This document shows, in pieces, positions 9,429 to 19,982 of a stretch of 64,000 nt of DNA; within the stretch, counting starts at the first letter, position 1; each line of letters opens with the position of its first letter. Source of the stretch: Mesostigma viride (Eukaryota; Streptophyta; Mesostigmatophyceae; Mesostigmatales; Mesostigmataceae); contig RPFO01000089.1 of assembly GCA_009746045.1 (NCBI GenBank), positions 172,043-236,042 on the forward strand, given 5' to 3'. The notes under the pieces were generated by a model. It was not told where the DNA came from and made no database searches. It worked only from the letters and a program-made list of their open reading frames with translations. Position numbers and translations under genes: made by a program.

Positions 9429-9818
9429 TTGCATGTGCATTGCCTTGATGCAGGCCGCCCCGCCCCAGGGGTCCATGGGCGACATCGAGTTATTCGGTGC
9501 GGTATCGTTTGGACAGGAGGTTCGGTGTCCCTCACCCGACACACGTTCCTCGCCGCCTTCTTGAGCGTTTTCCCACTGGAGGCGCTGCGGGATGTCAATC
9601 TGGCCAAACGCCATGATTCACGCGCCGGCGCGCGACAACTCACCTTCCAGCACGCCCTAGTCCAGGCCAATGGCCTGCCTCTTCCCGAGCCGGCTGAGGC
9701 CGCGCCGGCTGAGCGTGTCCACCGGCGTCAACGCCCGGCCGCACCTCTGCGCGGGCATGGCCGTGGGGGCCCCGCTCGTGGGGGTCACCGCCCGAGCCCT
9801 TACCGCCCGGCGCCGTAA
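9429..9818 (+). CDS. unrecognised ORF downstream of chromodomain
   Basis: About 129 codons with an Arg/Pro/Gly-rich C-terminus (repeated RGG/RRQRPA-like residues), lying between the chromodomain stop and the polypurine tract. An extra 3' ORF is not usual for chromoviruses. The composition resembles an RNA-binding tail, but no domain is recognisable and another frame is equally open in parts. It may be coincidental. Confidence 0.25.
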   Translation: MHVHCLDAGRPAPGVHGRHRVIRCGIVWTGGSVSLTRHTFLAAFLSVFPLEALRDVNLAKRHDSRAGARQLTFQHALVQANGLPLPEPAEAAPAERVHRRQRPAAPLRGHGRGGPARGGHRPSPYRPAP

Positions 9819-9934
9819 ATCATCGCCTGAACCGATGGTGACAGTTGGCACGTTGCGTGCCCTGGAAGGGAACAGTGACCATGTATACAGTCAATTATAA
9901 GTCCCGGCTACAGGATCGAGTAGCCGCCTCTTTT

Positions 9935-9950
9935 GTTGGGGGGGGAGGTG
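9935..9950 (+). promoter_or_regulatory. polypurine tract of gypsy element
   Basis: A G-rich run (GGGGGGGGAGGTG) directly precedes TGTTGCAC, the presumed start of the 3' LTR. This is the expected plus-strand primer position. Confidence 0.65.
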
Positions 9951-10450
9951 TGTTGCACGGATGCAACATGCCATCTGTGGTATTAAATTATCCGTCCCGG
10001 TCGATCGGCGCCGACCGTAATCCGGCGCCAGTGCCGAGCCGGCCATAGTATATAGTTGGCAGCCGAGGCAATCCGTGTGGAAGTAAGTGTAGAAGTTTTG
10101 CTGACGAACTTGGCCTTTGCGCCGTAGGCAGACCTAGCGCCTGAACGGGAGTTACGGGACAGCCAAGTGGCTCTGCACACGCGTTATGATGGTACCTACG
10201 GACATTTGGATATTTTTCAGGAGAGGCCTCCAGCCGTACTGGTTGTATGTGGTGGTATGTGTTCTAGACGGTTCGAGAAGCCCGTCCCCGCGGACCTGAC
10301 GTCATGCCTGGTTGGCAGCGCTAGGCGCAGCCACCAACGGGGACGAAGGGACAAAATAGGCAAGGCACGAGCTATCCCAGCAATCCGGACCTTGTATCGT
10401 AATATACCACGTTGCTCTACAGATTATTTACCATCGCTTAATCCTGGAGT
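9951..10450 (+). repeat. putative gypsy 3' LTR (right end uncertain)
   Basis: Begins TGTTGCACGGATGCAACA, a small hairpin, right after a polypurine tract. No 5' partner LTR is in the window, so the end near 10450 is only an estimate based on the LINE-like sequence that follows. Confidence 0.45.
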
Positions 10451-10493
10451 GTAATTCTCCTGTGGGCTCGAGTGTGAATCCCTCGCCTACTGG

Positions 10494-10827
10494 GTGTCCC
10501 TCATGGGCCTGGTAGGTGAGGTAGAACTGCGTGGCTGCCACCGCCTTCCCCACTCACGGGACAAGGCGGCTTCGGCCCCACCAGTCCTGCTCACCTTCCC
10601 CTCCCCTGAGGATAAGCAGCGGTTCCTCTCTCGTCGCAAGAGGTTGCACGACCTCACCTGGACGCTGGATGACGACCTGAACCCCGCTTATTAGCAATTA
10701 CAGCAGCGACGCGACCTGTGGCCGGAATACCTCCGCCATAAGCAGGACCCCCAGAAGCCCAAGGTGTACTGGAGGGGCGGGGACCTGATGATCAACCACA
10801 AGATGTGGACGCCCCCAGCGGGCTAGA
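10494..10827 (+). pseudogene. LINE ORF1-like C-terminal fragment
   Basis: The reading LTFPSPEDKQRFLSRRKRL followed by LDDDLNP, then after a TAG at 10692-10694 LWPEYLRHKQDP and KVYWRGGDLMIN, resembles the C-terminal part of L1-type ORF1 proteins (RNA-binding chaperones). There is one internal stop and no start, endonuclease or RT nearby. It is a dead fragment. Confidence 0.5.
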
Positions 10828-11184
10828 ATAGCAATAGCCCTAGCAATTGTAACCATTGGAGTCACTGCCGCTAAGGCAGCCATGCCTAGAATGTTTGCCT
10901 AGCTGTGCCAACATACCTAGTCACGTGCCGCCAACGCACGGTACACAACCAGCCATAGCCTTAGCCTAGTCCTAGTACAGCCATGCCACGCCCGTGCTAT
11001 GGTCAGATTACTTGCCCACGCTATACTTGTTATGCCACGCTTACATGGGTCTTATTGCACCCACAGTTTGCCGGATCGTTAGCCTGTCCTTTTAGCTAGC
11101 GCGCCCGATTGCAGCTGTGGCATGCCTTTGGCATGAAGGAGACTGGGGGTCTCTGCCCTTTCTCCTGTAGTGCACACACAGGGA
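10828..11184. other. unassigned, simple-sequence-rich spacer
   Basis: Contains repeated CTAG/GCCATGCC-type short motifs. No gene or element end was recognised up to the TTAA at 11185. Confidence 0.5.
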
Positions 11185-11188
11185 TTAA
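11185..11188 (+). repeat. TTAA target duplication, left
   Basis: TTAA directly precedes the GGGGAC terminus of the transposon; the partner is at 16128-16131. Confidence 0.75.
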
Positions 11189-11251
11189 GGGGACGTGCGC
11201 CCGCCGAATTTTTGGCGCCAAAATTTCGCGGTACCGTCCGACGAGTGAAAA

Positions 11252-11665
11252 GTGAGGGTGGCGGCGATGCACGAGTGCAATGCACGAGCGATGGCGAACA
11301 CCCGAGCTGACGCCAGGCTAGAAAATGCTTGTCTCGCGCGACTTAGGGCATGGCAAACGGACTCTGAATTTTCCGGCGTCAACCTAGATGATTTGTTGAA
11401 CCGGGACAAATTAATTGCGCTGCCTCCATGCGGCAAGAATCACGTACCTCCAAAGCCGGGTGATTCGGCACCTGCTAAACTCCGTCATGCTGCCTATCGC
11501 AATTTTGCGGATCGTTTTGGCTGGCTTAAGGACGGGAAATTCGCAAAACCCCTGCCTGGTGAATTTGAGACAAATTTGTTAAAGACCGGTTTCCTGACCC
11601 CAAGGGGATTTACACCGGTTTTATCGAGACTTCGGACAGATAGATTTTCGCCTGAGTTTCTGTAA
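11252..11665 (+). CDS. ORF at the 5' end of the Kolobok element, unknown
   Basis: 137 codons ending TAA at 11665, then a different frame for the AT-hook protein from 11683. The middle contains NLDDLLNRDK and YRNFADRFGWLKDGKFAK. No known domain. It may be a first exon of the transposase or a separate accessory protein; the open frame across 400 bp in an otherwise decayed element favours real coding. Confidence 0.4.
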   Translation: MRVAAMHECNARAMANTRADARLENACLARLRAWQTDSEFSGVNLDDLLNRDKLIALPPCGKNHVPPKPGDSAPAKLRHAAYRNFADRFGWLKDGKFAKPLPGEFETNLLKTGFLTPRGFTPVLSRLRTDRFSPEFL

Positions 11666-11682
11666 CGCAGGCTTCTGTCGTG

Positions 11683-13330
11683 ATGGGGGGTGTTTCTGGA
11701 CAAAAAGCTGCGCAACGTAAGCGTCGGCAGGCAGAGGCAGTAGGCAAGGATGAGCCGCAAAAATCAACTGCGAAACGAGGGCGTGGAAGGCCGCTCGGCT
11801 GCAAGAATGGGCCGCGGGTCGGCAGGCCAAAGAAACAGCAGAAGAAAAAAGGGCAGGGTAATAAAAAGCGCAAGCAGAACACGGTCGGCATTGAAACTGG
11901 CGCTGCACCAGCAGTTAACGATGGCATCATGGCAGAGCCCACCTCGCCTAAGTCACCTGACGAAGGTATGCCTGGCGATGCTCGCATCCGCTTTCCGGCA
12001 TCTAGGTACTCGTTCTCGCCTGTTTCGCTTGACGAGTGGGGGCATTTCAAGAAGTCGTCATCCACCACCTGTGATCCTATTTCTAGGGGCCAGCCTTTCA
12101 CCTTTACACGCATGATTGTGGACACGCAGTGCCTGGCCTCTGCCTTCACACAAATGCGCTGCCCATCATGTGCTGAGCTTAGCATTCAAGTGGCAGAAAA
12201 GCCTGATCCCCAGCACAAGGCAGCACCTGAGCTTATCATTTATTGCAGCAATGCCGCCTGCCTTTCTGAGAATGAGGAGCCCTGGCAGATGCCGTGCCCA
12301 ACACAAGAGGCGGGGGGGGTTGCTCCACTGGGCTCTGAGCGTGCTGGGGTCAGTGCCCTCCTAGCTCTTGCCACTACTATCTTTTCTATCACACGCCCCG
12401 AGCGAGCTGCTGCGCCTGTTTACCATGCTAGGGCTGCCCTTCCCCACGCGCAGTCGTGCGTGGGAGGCCAACGTGGCAACTGCCAAGGAGGCCATTGATG
12501 AACACCTCCACCACATCATCATGCGCAACCGTGAGGAAGTGAGGAAGTGGGAGCAAAAGGAGGGCAGGTTTCCTGTGGATGAGGAGGGCAGGCAGGGCAC
12601 GCGCGTAAGCATTGATGGCTCGTGGCCAAATGTTCAAGGGATTCCATTCGCTGTTGGGGCAGCAGCTGGCCGTGCACGATGTGCTCAAGCTCGTCATAGC
12701 TCACCATGTCAGTGCTAAGTGGTGTGCCTCGTGCAGCGCGGTAGAGGGCAAGGTGGATGAGGTCGGCAACCCCTTGGCTCCCACTCCCCATGTGTGCTAC
12801 AAGAATCATGAGGGCAGCAGCAAGTCAATGGAGGCGACGGGGGTGGTGGCCATGCTGCGTGATGTGCAGTCCTTGCACGCGGGTGTGTCCACGGGGCAGG
12901 TGGTGCATGAGGAGGAGGGGGTGGAGCGGGCTAGCAAGCCAGAGGCCCAGCTGTTGTACGTTGAGAAGGTGGTCTCGGATGGGGACACGAGCTGGTTGTG
13001 TCAGGCACGTGAGGATCCGGTGTTGAAGGGGGAGGGCCACGTCCCAGGCAAGGACCATGACCTCAACCACCTAGCTAGCAACATGCACGCTGCACTAGCC
13101 AACACCAAGAAGAAGTGGCTGTCCAAGCACAATTAAGGGGGTGCTGGGTGAGAAGGGCCACATCCACTGCATGATGCGGGGCTTCAGGGCATGCGTGCGT
13201 GCAAACTGGCTCAAGGGGGCAAAGTGGCTGCCAGGGGGGGCACTGACCAACGCACGCGAGCACTACCACGGCAATCACGCGAGGTGCATGCCATGCTTTT
13301 CCTAACCACAACCTGCAGCCAGATGGTAGC
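11683..13330 (+). pseudogene. Kolobok-like transposase, N-terminal and catalytic part
   Basis: Starts at ATG 11683. AT-hook-like motifs (RGRGRP and VGRPKK, residues ~30-50) would bind the minor groove. Next come paired CxxC zinc motifs (MRCPSC, CSNAAC). The frame then shifts near 12400, giving LLRLFTMLGLPFPTRS and the first catalytic D in RVSIDGSWPN. It shifts again near 12630, giving CYKNHEGSSKSMEATG (the family GSS-x-ME motif), the second acidic site VVSDGDTSW, then KDHDLNH, and finally HYHGNHARC near 13,270. The order matches the Mutator-like/Kolobok transposase family. At least three frame changes make it non-functional. The hAT insertion follows at 13341. Confidence 0.7.
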
Positions 13331-13332
13331 AT

Positions 13333-13340
13333 CAAGGAGG
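13333..13340 (+). repeat. 8-bp target duplication of hAT, left (CAAGGAGG)
   Basis: CAAGGAGG is repeated exactly at 14787-14794. An 8-bp duplication is diagnostic of hAT insertion. Confidence 0.9.
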
Positions 13341-14786
13341 CAGTGTACAGCCATACGCAATACGCAATCATACGGGGCCCATGGGTATATGGTGTATAAT
13401 ACGCCATACGGGGTATAATACGCAAATCATACGGGGACTCTTGAAAATGCTGTTTTTTGCATGGTTCAGGGGGTTCTTCAACATTCTGACCAATCAGGCA
13501 TGTTTTTTTTGTGTTCTTGCAACACCACTTGCCTTTATTTAACACATCATCACATAATATTGCCGTTGCCGTCGCTGCATGCCTACAAATACAAGCATTG
13601 TAAATCTGTTGTTATTAATAATGTCTGTAAACAGCACAAAATAACAAAGTTGTATGCACAATCAGTGCACACCTGAAAAGGATAATAACACAAGTAGATA
13701 TGCATGCACATTGACACTTGCAGTGGTATAGAGATCGCTGCCACCATTACTGTATGTTGAAGTTAAAAAACCATGCCATCACTGCATGGAATGGCTATAC
13801 TAGGACTGAAATACTGCACATGGTCAGTCGGCCAACTTGCCAAAAGTAATAAGACATTGTGCCAGAAACAGACATCTTGCCTACTCGTGGTAGGCCACCA
13901 TGCAATATTGATCTACATGAAGCAAGAATCCATACGGGCTGCCAACAATGTGGCTAGCGTGCAGGATACCATGCATGCCAGCAACCCGACCCAGCTTCCC
14001 TAAACCATTAACACATATGGTACGGTGGCTGGCTAGCAGCAGCCTGCATGGCTAAATAAGGCATTTATGTGCATCGCGAGTCACACCAAATACCCCGCAG
14101 CCTGCGACGTAATGCCTCCGGCGGCCTCTTGCACTCGCTCACTCTTGCCTCCTTCGCATACGGCCCATGATATGGCGGGTGCTAGCCTTGCTCGGGTGGT
14201 AGAACCCGAGAATTTTGCATCCAAAAGTGTGCACGTCACTGAGCTAGTAGTTACCTGTCGGCTGCCCTTTCTTGTTGAGAGTCTGTTCTTTCACGATGTG
14301 TGTCCAGACAGTCTCGAATACGGCCTGCATCTCGTCGGCCCCATTATCATCGTGTTCCATAGACCCACACCATCACCGTCGCTAGCCATGGTGCCTGGAT
14401 GTCAATTGTGCTACGATTAAATGTTAGGTGCTAGATGCGCGCCCTTGTTGGCAGACAACATAACTTCGTCACCTAATTTCCTCGTCCTTCGTCTCCTAGA
14501 CCCTAGTCCGACACGCAGCAATCTGCAGCAATGCACGTACAGTCGTACATGCACGGCCAGCTTGGCACCTGAATCTAGTTCCGGCTCCACGTGCCGTCCA
14601 AAATGATGCCAGAAGCTACTTCGAACGAGGTTCATACGCAAAAAATACGCAAAAAATACGCAATACGCAAAAAATACGCAAAAAATACGCAGTGCGTATT
14701 TTTTTTCCCATTTTCATACGGAAATCTTGCGTATGGCGTATAATACGCGCCATACGGCGTATTATACGCCGTATGGCTGTTCACTG
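13341..14786 (-). mobile_element. non-autonomous hAT element, copy 1
   Basis: 1446 bp with inverted ends CAGTGTACAGCCATACG and CAGTGAACAGCCATACG (complement of the right end), flanked by the perfect 8-bp duplication CAAGGAGG. Terminal regions are full of CATACG/TACGCA motifs, likely transposase binding sites. Inverted relative to the copies at 27725-36984 and 59028-60546. No hAT transposase (no BED finger or dimerisation domain) is encoded. A fragment read in all three copies (here near 14200-14360) is the only conserved ORF and is not recognised. It splits the Kolobok transposase. Confidence 0.9.
14067..14420 (+). CDS. conserved ORF fragment of the hAT family, unrecognised
   Basis: A segment from VEPENFASKSVHVTEL to PGCQLC is readable in all three copies (also minus strand 27848-28084 and 59435-59659). 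The opposite strand reads GADEMQAVFETVWTH and KKGQPTGNYKLSDVH in two copies and looks at least as protein-like. It may be a captured host exon or a relic of a transposase. It is unclear which strand, if either, was coding. Confidence 0.3.
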   Translation: MCIASHTKYPAACDVMPPAASCTRSLLPPSHTAHDMAGASLARVVEPENFASKSVHVTELVVTCRLPFLVESLFFHDVCPDSLEYGLHLVGPIIIVFHRPTPSPSLAMVPGCQLCYD

Positions 14787-14794
14787 CAAGGAGG

Positions 14795-15612
14795 AGCAGT
14801 GGTGCTGCGTGCACAGGCTGCAGAAGAATGAGCCACCGTGGGGGGGTGACAGCACCAACTGGCTGCCGCGTGCGTCTACAACAAGGGGCAAGGACACAGT
14901 GGATGTGCAGGGGCTAGTGAAGGACTGAGGTCTGGGATAGGTACACCACCCCCGACATCCTCGCAGGCCTCTGCCACAACTCAAGCTCCAACATCAATGA
15001 GTTTCACCACAGCATGCAGGTCATGAGCACACCTAATGGCAAGGGGGGGTTTCCTGCTGGCTTGTACCCCACGTGCTGTGCTGTGGGGATTTGTCGGGCG
15101 TCGGAGGGGGAGGACTGGTGGCCCGGGGCTGTAGCGCAGAAGCTAGGTGTGGATGCCTCACCCGCTGCCCTAGCCCAGCTCAGTGAGCTGCAGAAGAAGA
15201 GAAAGCGCCAGCAGGTGGTCAAGAAGACGCTAGAGTACAAGGCTGAGGCAGCCCGGGCGTGGCATGTGAAGCGTGGCCATCGCTGGGATGAGGGCAAAGT
15301 AGATGCCCAGAGGGGCCAGGTCACCTACAGCAAGGGGGTGCACTATGGGGGTGTGGGGGCTGCTACTGGGGGGCGGGGGCGGGCAGCAATGAGGATGATG
15401 ACGACACTGCACACATCCCTTGCTTGCGCTGCTCTAAGACTGATGCATCTGATGATGACCCTTTCTTGCTGTGCAGCACACCCGGGTGCGATGGGGGGCT
15501 CCACCTGAGCTGCACGGTCCCTCTCCTGCCCAGCGTACCTGATGGGGACTGGTTCTGCCCAGTTTGCTGCGGGGAAGACTGTGATGATGGCAGTGATAGT
15601 GACAGTGACTAG
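14795..15612 (+). pseudogene. Kolobok-like transposase C-terminus with PHD finger
   Basis: After the hAT insert the family sequence resumes. Near 14,935-15,085 the reading LAGLCHNSSSNINEFHHS matches the conserved asparagine-rich block (NxNExxN) near the C-terminus of Mutator-like/Kolobok transposases. A Lys/Arg-rich helix follows (QKKRKRQQVVKK). The end (15,424-15,612) is a C4HC3 PHD finger: CLRC, then FLLCSTPGC, GLHLSC, and GDWFCPVC, followed by an acidic DSDSD tail and stop. PHD fingers read histone H3 tails; here it may steer integration or act as a chromatin sensor (inference). Frame changes occur near 14,930 and 15,390. Confidence 0.65.
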
Positions 15613-16127
15613 TATAATGGACGCCCAGGTGGCATGCTGCCAAAGAGCATAACTTCCACACCGCTTGTCCAAATGCAGCCAGATTTTGCGAGCGTGTGTG
15701 TCGATGACTAATGGAATTTTAAATATCATGTTTGGCCCATTTCACATGTGTTTGGTATTTTATTATTTTTGGCATGTGTGAAAAACAGCGTTTTTGTACT
15801 TGCAAGAGCATAAAAATTCTAAAGCATGTCAGATATGGGTTGTGAGTGGCTCTAATTTTTGGCCACCCACGACCTGCTTGGAAAATATCATGGCTGGCCT
15901 GAATTGATGTGTGCATTGGCTGGGGCATACTGTGCCCTAATTAGCGTCTTTTTCTATTTTTAGCGCGATACCGGCGCGTGGTTGGGGGTAGAACCTTCAA
16001 TGAATGCATGGATAACTCACTAAACATGTTATTTAGGGCCCCTAATCATGGCTGGGCATAACTCAATTGAATTCATATTGAAACAAGTGTATTCCAGTTT
16101 TGGGGGGGTTTGGTGGCACAACTCCCC
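15613..16127 (+). repeat. 3' subterminal region of Kolobok family
   Basis: Non-coding. The segment GCATTGGCTGGGGCATAC through GCGTCTTTTTCTATTTTTAG recurs inverted at 42860-42960, and its second half recurs at 22255-22330 and 39285-39345. It therefore marks the 3' ends of several TTAA elements. Confidence 0.65.
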
Positions 16128-16302
16128 TTAAAAGCACTTCAGTGCTCCGTGACTCCCCAACGGGAGCACGTGTTTAATTAATTACTGGGTGTAAGTCTTC
16201 CCGCATTGAGTGTTTTAATCTGTGTGGTAACATTGTAATATACGAAACCGGTTTTCCGGGTTTGAACTTAATATTCGTATACTGTGTGACAAGTATTCTT
16301 AA
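16128..16302. other. TTAA duplication and LINE-type 3' hairpin tail
   Basis: TTAA at 16128-16131 closes the Kolobok element. At 16140-16190 the sequence TCCGTGACTCCCCAACGGGAGCAC followed by TTTAATTAATTA (hairpin with CAAC loop, TTAAT tail) is the same 3'-end signature seen next to LINE copies at 24190, 24610 and 42670, so a solitary LINE tail lies here. Confidence 0.5.
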
Positions 16303-16671
16303 AGGAGGGGTGACATCTCCAGGCAAAATTTCCTGGGTAATAGGGGCCCGTCCCAGGGCCTGACTGCTGCGGAACGCGCCGGCCCCTATTTGGATATAGG
16401 GGCTGGCGAGCAAAACGAAGGTCGGCGGCGGTGGCCCCTGATTACTGGCCCCCAATAGCGCGGCGCTACGTGGCAAGATGCGGCGCCACGTGGCATGATG
16501 CGCATGCCTCCCCGGTGACAAGGGCCAGGCAACTGGGCAAGTCTGCTGCTGTACACTGTGTACAATAGCGCGGCGTGAGGATGCCGGCACGTTTTTTTTT
16601 GTTATGTGTGCAGGCTGCCTAAATAAATGGTGCTTAAAATGGTGGCATCTTGTTGGCTGCGCACCTGCTGA

Positions 16672-16790
16672 GCTTTTGACAGATCTGTAAAGTTAGGGCC
16701 CGAAAAATACAGATGGCTAGGCGTATATGCAGATCTGTTTTTTTATTACAGATCTGTACGTAAACTCCGACGTAATGCCCTTACGTCTTC
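16672..16790. repeat. inner ~119-bp inverted repeat, left arm
   Basis: From GCTTTTGACAGATCTG to ACGTCTTCG. The right arm is 19864-19982. It contains four CAGATCTG palindromes. No target duplication is visible at this inner boundary, so it may be part of the outer element rather than a nested one. Confidence 0.7.
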
Positions 16791-16849
16791 GAGACTCGTC
16801 CATGCATGCGGGCGGTGCGGCCAGTGGTACAAATACCTGTAAATTAGCT

Positions 16850-18100
16850 AAAATTAGTCAGCCATGGTTAAGTAAGCTAATGGAATTTGAAGGCACGGTA
16901 AAACCAGTACTGAAAAGCTATCAGCCCAGTTCTCTCGCGTGTAGATTGTTTGCTTTCTCGACATTTTGTTCGGACGCGGAGTGCATTATCACGGGAAGCA
17001 TAGCGATTGGTAGCCAACGATGGCGACGTACGTGAAGCCTCTGCTCTATGACGGGAAGGCATCTGGCGTTGCTGCAACTGGAATCAGGCCAGTGCCATGT
17101 TCGGCACCGTGCACGCGGAAATAAGGCGCCGTCACGTTAGATAGCACTGCTGAGGACGAGCTGCGCCTGCCTGCCCATATTTACCGAGTTTGTCTCGCAT
17201 CGCACTGCATTATTGCTGGCCAGACTTTGCTGTCTTTATGCCCGACAATCTGGTTCACGAACCGTTTTAATTTGCTGCGTGCGTGGCTCCTGCCCTTCCA
17301 TGGCAATGTTTGCAATTTCGCACGTTTTCGTTGTGATTGTTGGCACATACTACATAGCCATGCACATGACATACTGCATGAAGGTCGCAAAGTTAGGTAT
17401 AGTTTCTGTTTGTAAATCCTGAGTTATTGCTTCACACACGGTTCCTTGAAATGAAGGCCCTGGCCGAAGCTCGTTGCTTGCCAAAGCCTTCTTGTGTCGA
17501 AGAACAGCGGTTCTCAGTGGGCACATGAAAGAGACGTCGCCAGGCATTGTAAGATTTCCAACCACACGCTTGTCCTGTAACCATGCAATTCATTCCATGT
17601 GCGTTATGAATCTGGCAGCTTGTGAGCCTGCAACCATTAATTGCAGTTTGGCACATGTTACAAGAAGTAGGCTCCTTGAATTTAGGCTGCTTTCTCGCTT
17701 ATTTTTGTTGATGCTATAGGCAACATTGGACTTAACACTAACTTGAGTCCCACCCGCATCCAACCCCCCCAATCATCCATCCACTCCGTCCCTACCCACC
17801 CAATTATACCACCGTCTTCCCGCCCACTCTTGAACTAATCAGCCCAACGCCCCAGCCTAAGACACAGGCAAATGCCCATGTAGCCACCCATGTGCGCGTG
17901 CCTAGAGACACTCAACTAGCTAGGCTGCATGTATGTGCCATGGGGGCATAATAGGTGCATGGGCGCAGGTGCACATGCAGGCCCGCAGGCATGCACACAA
18001 GCAGGCAGGCAGGCAGGTTGACAGATGGGTGGGCAGATAGGCGGGTGGCAGACTTGTAGGCGGGCAGGCGGGAGGATGGGCAGAACATTGGGTGGACAGG
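16850..18100. other. unassigned interior of TIR element
   Basis: No protein was recognised. Several short ORFs exist on both strands (for example 17432-17656 minus and 17474-17719 plus), without family motifs or strand preference. Confidence 0.4.
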
Positions 18101-18149
18101 CGAGTAAGAAGGTCGTTGGGTCCAAGCAACCCGTTTATTGGTGATGGAT

Positions 18150-18845
18150 TGATGTGTGTGGCGCATGTGTGCAAGTCGGCCTGTGTTTGTGTGCGTTTGT
18201 ATGCATGTGCACGTGTGCTCGTGGGTGTGTGCACATGTTTGTGTGCATGCATGTGTTAGCGTGCATGTGCGCACGTGGGTGTGTGCGTGTGTGCGTGCGT
18301 GTGTGCGTGTGTGCGAGTGTGCGTGTGTGCGTGTGTGCGTGTATGCGTGTGTGCGTGTGTGCGTGCGTGTGTGCGTGTGTGCGAGTGTGCGAGTGTGCGT
18401 GTGTGCGTGTGTGCGTGTGTGCGTGTGTGCGTGTGTGCGTGTGTGCGTGTGTGCGTGTGTGCGTGTGTGCGTGTGTGCGTGTGTGCGTGTGTGCGTGTGT
18501 GCATGTGTGCGTGTGTGCATGTGTGTATGTGTGCATGTGTGTATGCGTGCGTGTGTGCATGTGTGTATGTGTGCATGTGTGTATGCGTGCGTGTGTGCAT
18601 GTGTGCATGTGTGCATGTGTGCGTGTGTGCATGTGTGTATGTGTGCATGTGTGCGTGTGTGCATGTGTGCGTGTGTGCATGTGTGTATGTGTGCATGTGT
18701 GTATGTGTGCGTGTGTGCGTGTGTGCATGTGTGCATGTGTGCGTGTGTGCATGTGTGTATGTGTGCATGTGTGTATGCGTGCGTGTGTGCATGTGTGTGT
18801 GAACATTTATGTGCATGTGTATGTATGTGGGCGTGTGTGTGTGCT
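18150..18845 (+). repeat. (GTGTGC/GTGTGT)n alternating satellite, ~690 bp
   Basis: Almost pure alternating purine-pyrimidine sequence built from GTGTGC, GTGTAT and GTGTGA variants, with higher-order blocks of GTGTGCAT and GTGTAT. All six frames are open over long spans (Cys/Val or His/Thr repeats), which are low-complexity artefacts and not genes. Such tracts favour Z-DNA (general knowledge). Confidence 0.9.
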
Positions 18846-18899
18846 GGGGGGTAGGATGGATAGGGAAAAGAAAGAGTGAAAAATGCAAGGTGTGGGGGA

Positions 18900-19860
18900 G
18901 TTAAATGTTTCACCTCGCGGCAAAAGTCGTTGTGCCTGCCGCGTGTATTGACAAGCAGCTGTGGGCACGGTTGCAGCAAGTGAGTACACGCCAAGGGCCT
19001 ACACGGTTCATGCAATAGCACACAGCCAGTGGGACGAAACATCTGCACATATTACTTGGGTTCATCTATTTTGCACATTACCTGCTTGGGTTCATCAACT
19101 GAATTCTGCACCTTACACTTGCATGGCTCATGGTTTCAATCGCTGCTCAATTGACGGAAAATGAACAGGCAATCAACATTCAGATATGTTAATCCTGAAA
19201 AGTGACCTTCCACACCAGGAGAATGAAGGTCGATGCTGCTTTGACGCATGAGCCTAATCCACGTGCTCTCGGAGGTCTCCACCTCGGCAGGAGCACCTGC
19301 AGGCGTCGTGGCTCGCTTACCTCAAGCAATATGCGCGTGCTGAAAGCTACCGGGATCTAGGCAGAGTTAAATTATCTGCCCGGAAAAAGCACCTCTTAAA
19401 CCTTTCTCGACAACGAAGCTCTGAGCAGCGCTATACTGTCGTGGCCGGACTTCATTGTCGCCATTAAAATGTCAAAAGCTGTTTGATTCATCCAAGGAAA
19501 ATGCGTGCATGGTAGACAGATCATGAGATGCCCGGGCGTATAGACATGACAAGCAACTGCTTAGATGGCGCTCCTCGCGTTTTCCCTCGACTGAGTTCGT
19601 TAAGGCGCCTAATCCAATGTAGCCAATGCATCTGGGTGTGACCAGAATACAGAGCCTAGTGCACGCGGCGATATTGTTTGGTCTGTCGCACAATTGCTGT
19701 TGTGTTTGCAATTATTCTGCTCGCTCAGATGCAGGATTAACTTCGGCTTGATTTCTTAATTACCCTCGTGTGCAGGTCATACGGCTGACATTCCTCTATT
19801 AGCTTTCGTAGCCATGGCTGAATTTTGCTTCCAGGTACTGAGCACGGCCTGCACTTCGAC
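18900..19860. other. unassigned interior of TIR element (right)
   Basis: No gene recognised. Short ORFs only. Confidence 0.4.
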
Positions 19861-19863
19861 CCC

Positions 19864-19982
19864 GAAGACGTAAAGGCATTACGTCGGAGTTTACGTACAG
19901 ATCTGTATTAAAAAAACAGATCTGCATATACGCCTAGCCATCTGTATTTTTCGGGCCCTAACTTTACAGATCTGTCAAAAGC
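19864..19982. repeat. inner ~119-bp inverted repeat, right arm
   Basis: Reverse complement of 16672-16790 with a few differences. Confidence 0.7.

Larger units (their letters stand above)
11189..16127 (+). mobile_element. Kolobok-like DNA transposon, decayed, with nested hAT
   Basis: Left end GGGGACGTGCGCCC and right end complement GGGGAGTTGTGCC, flanked by TTAA on both sides. TTAA duplication is shared by piggyBac and Kolobok; the transposase inside matches the Mutator-like transposase family often assigned to Kolobok. A subterminal palindrome around GGCGCC (~11210-11227) is shared with elements at 20521, 45352 and 54778. The 3' subterminal region (15900-16127) is shared with 42714-42960 (inverted) and in part with 22260-22432. 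The element is 4.94 kb, of which 1446 bp is the hAT insert 13341-14786. Confidence 0.8.

Noticed and set aside
17912-19048. 378- and 241-codon Cys/Val and His/Thr repeat ORFs
   Set aside because: Translations of the alternating TG/CG satellite, open in most frames on both strands.
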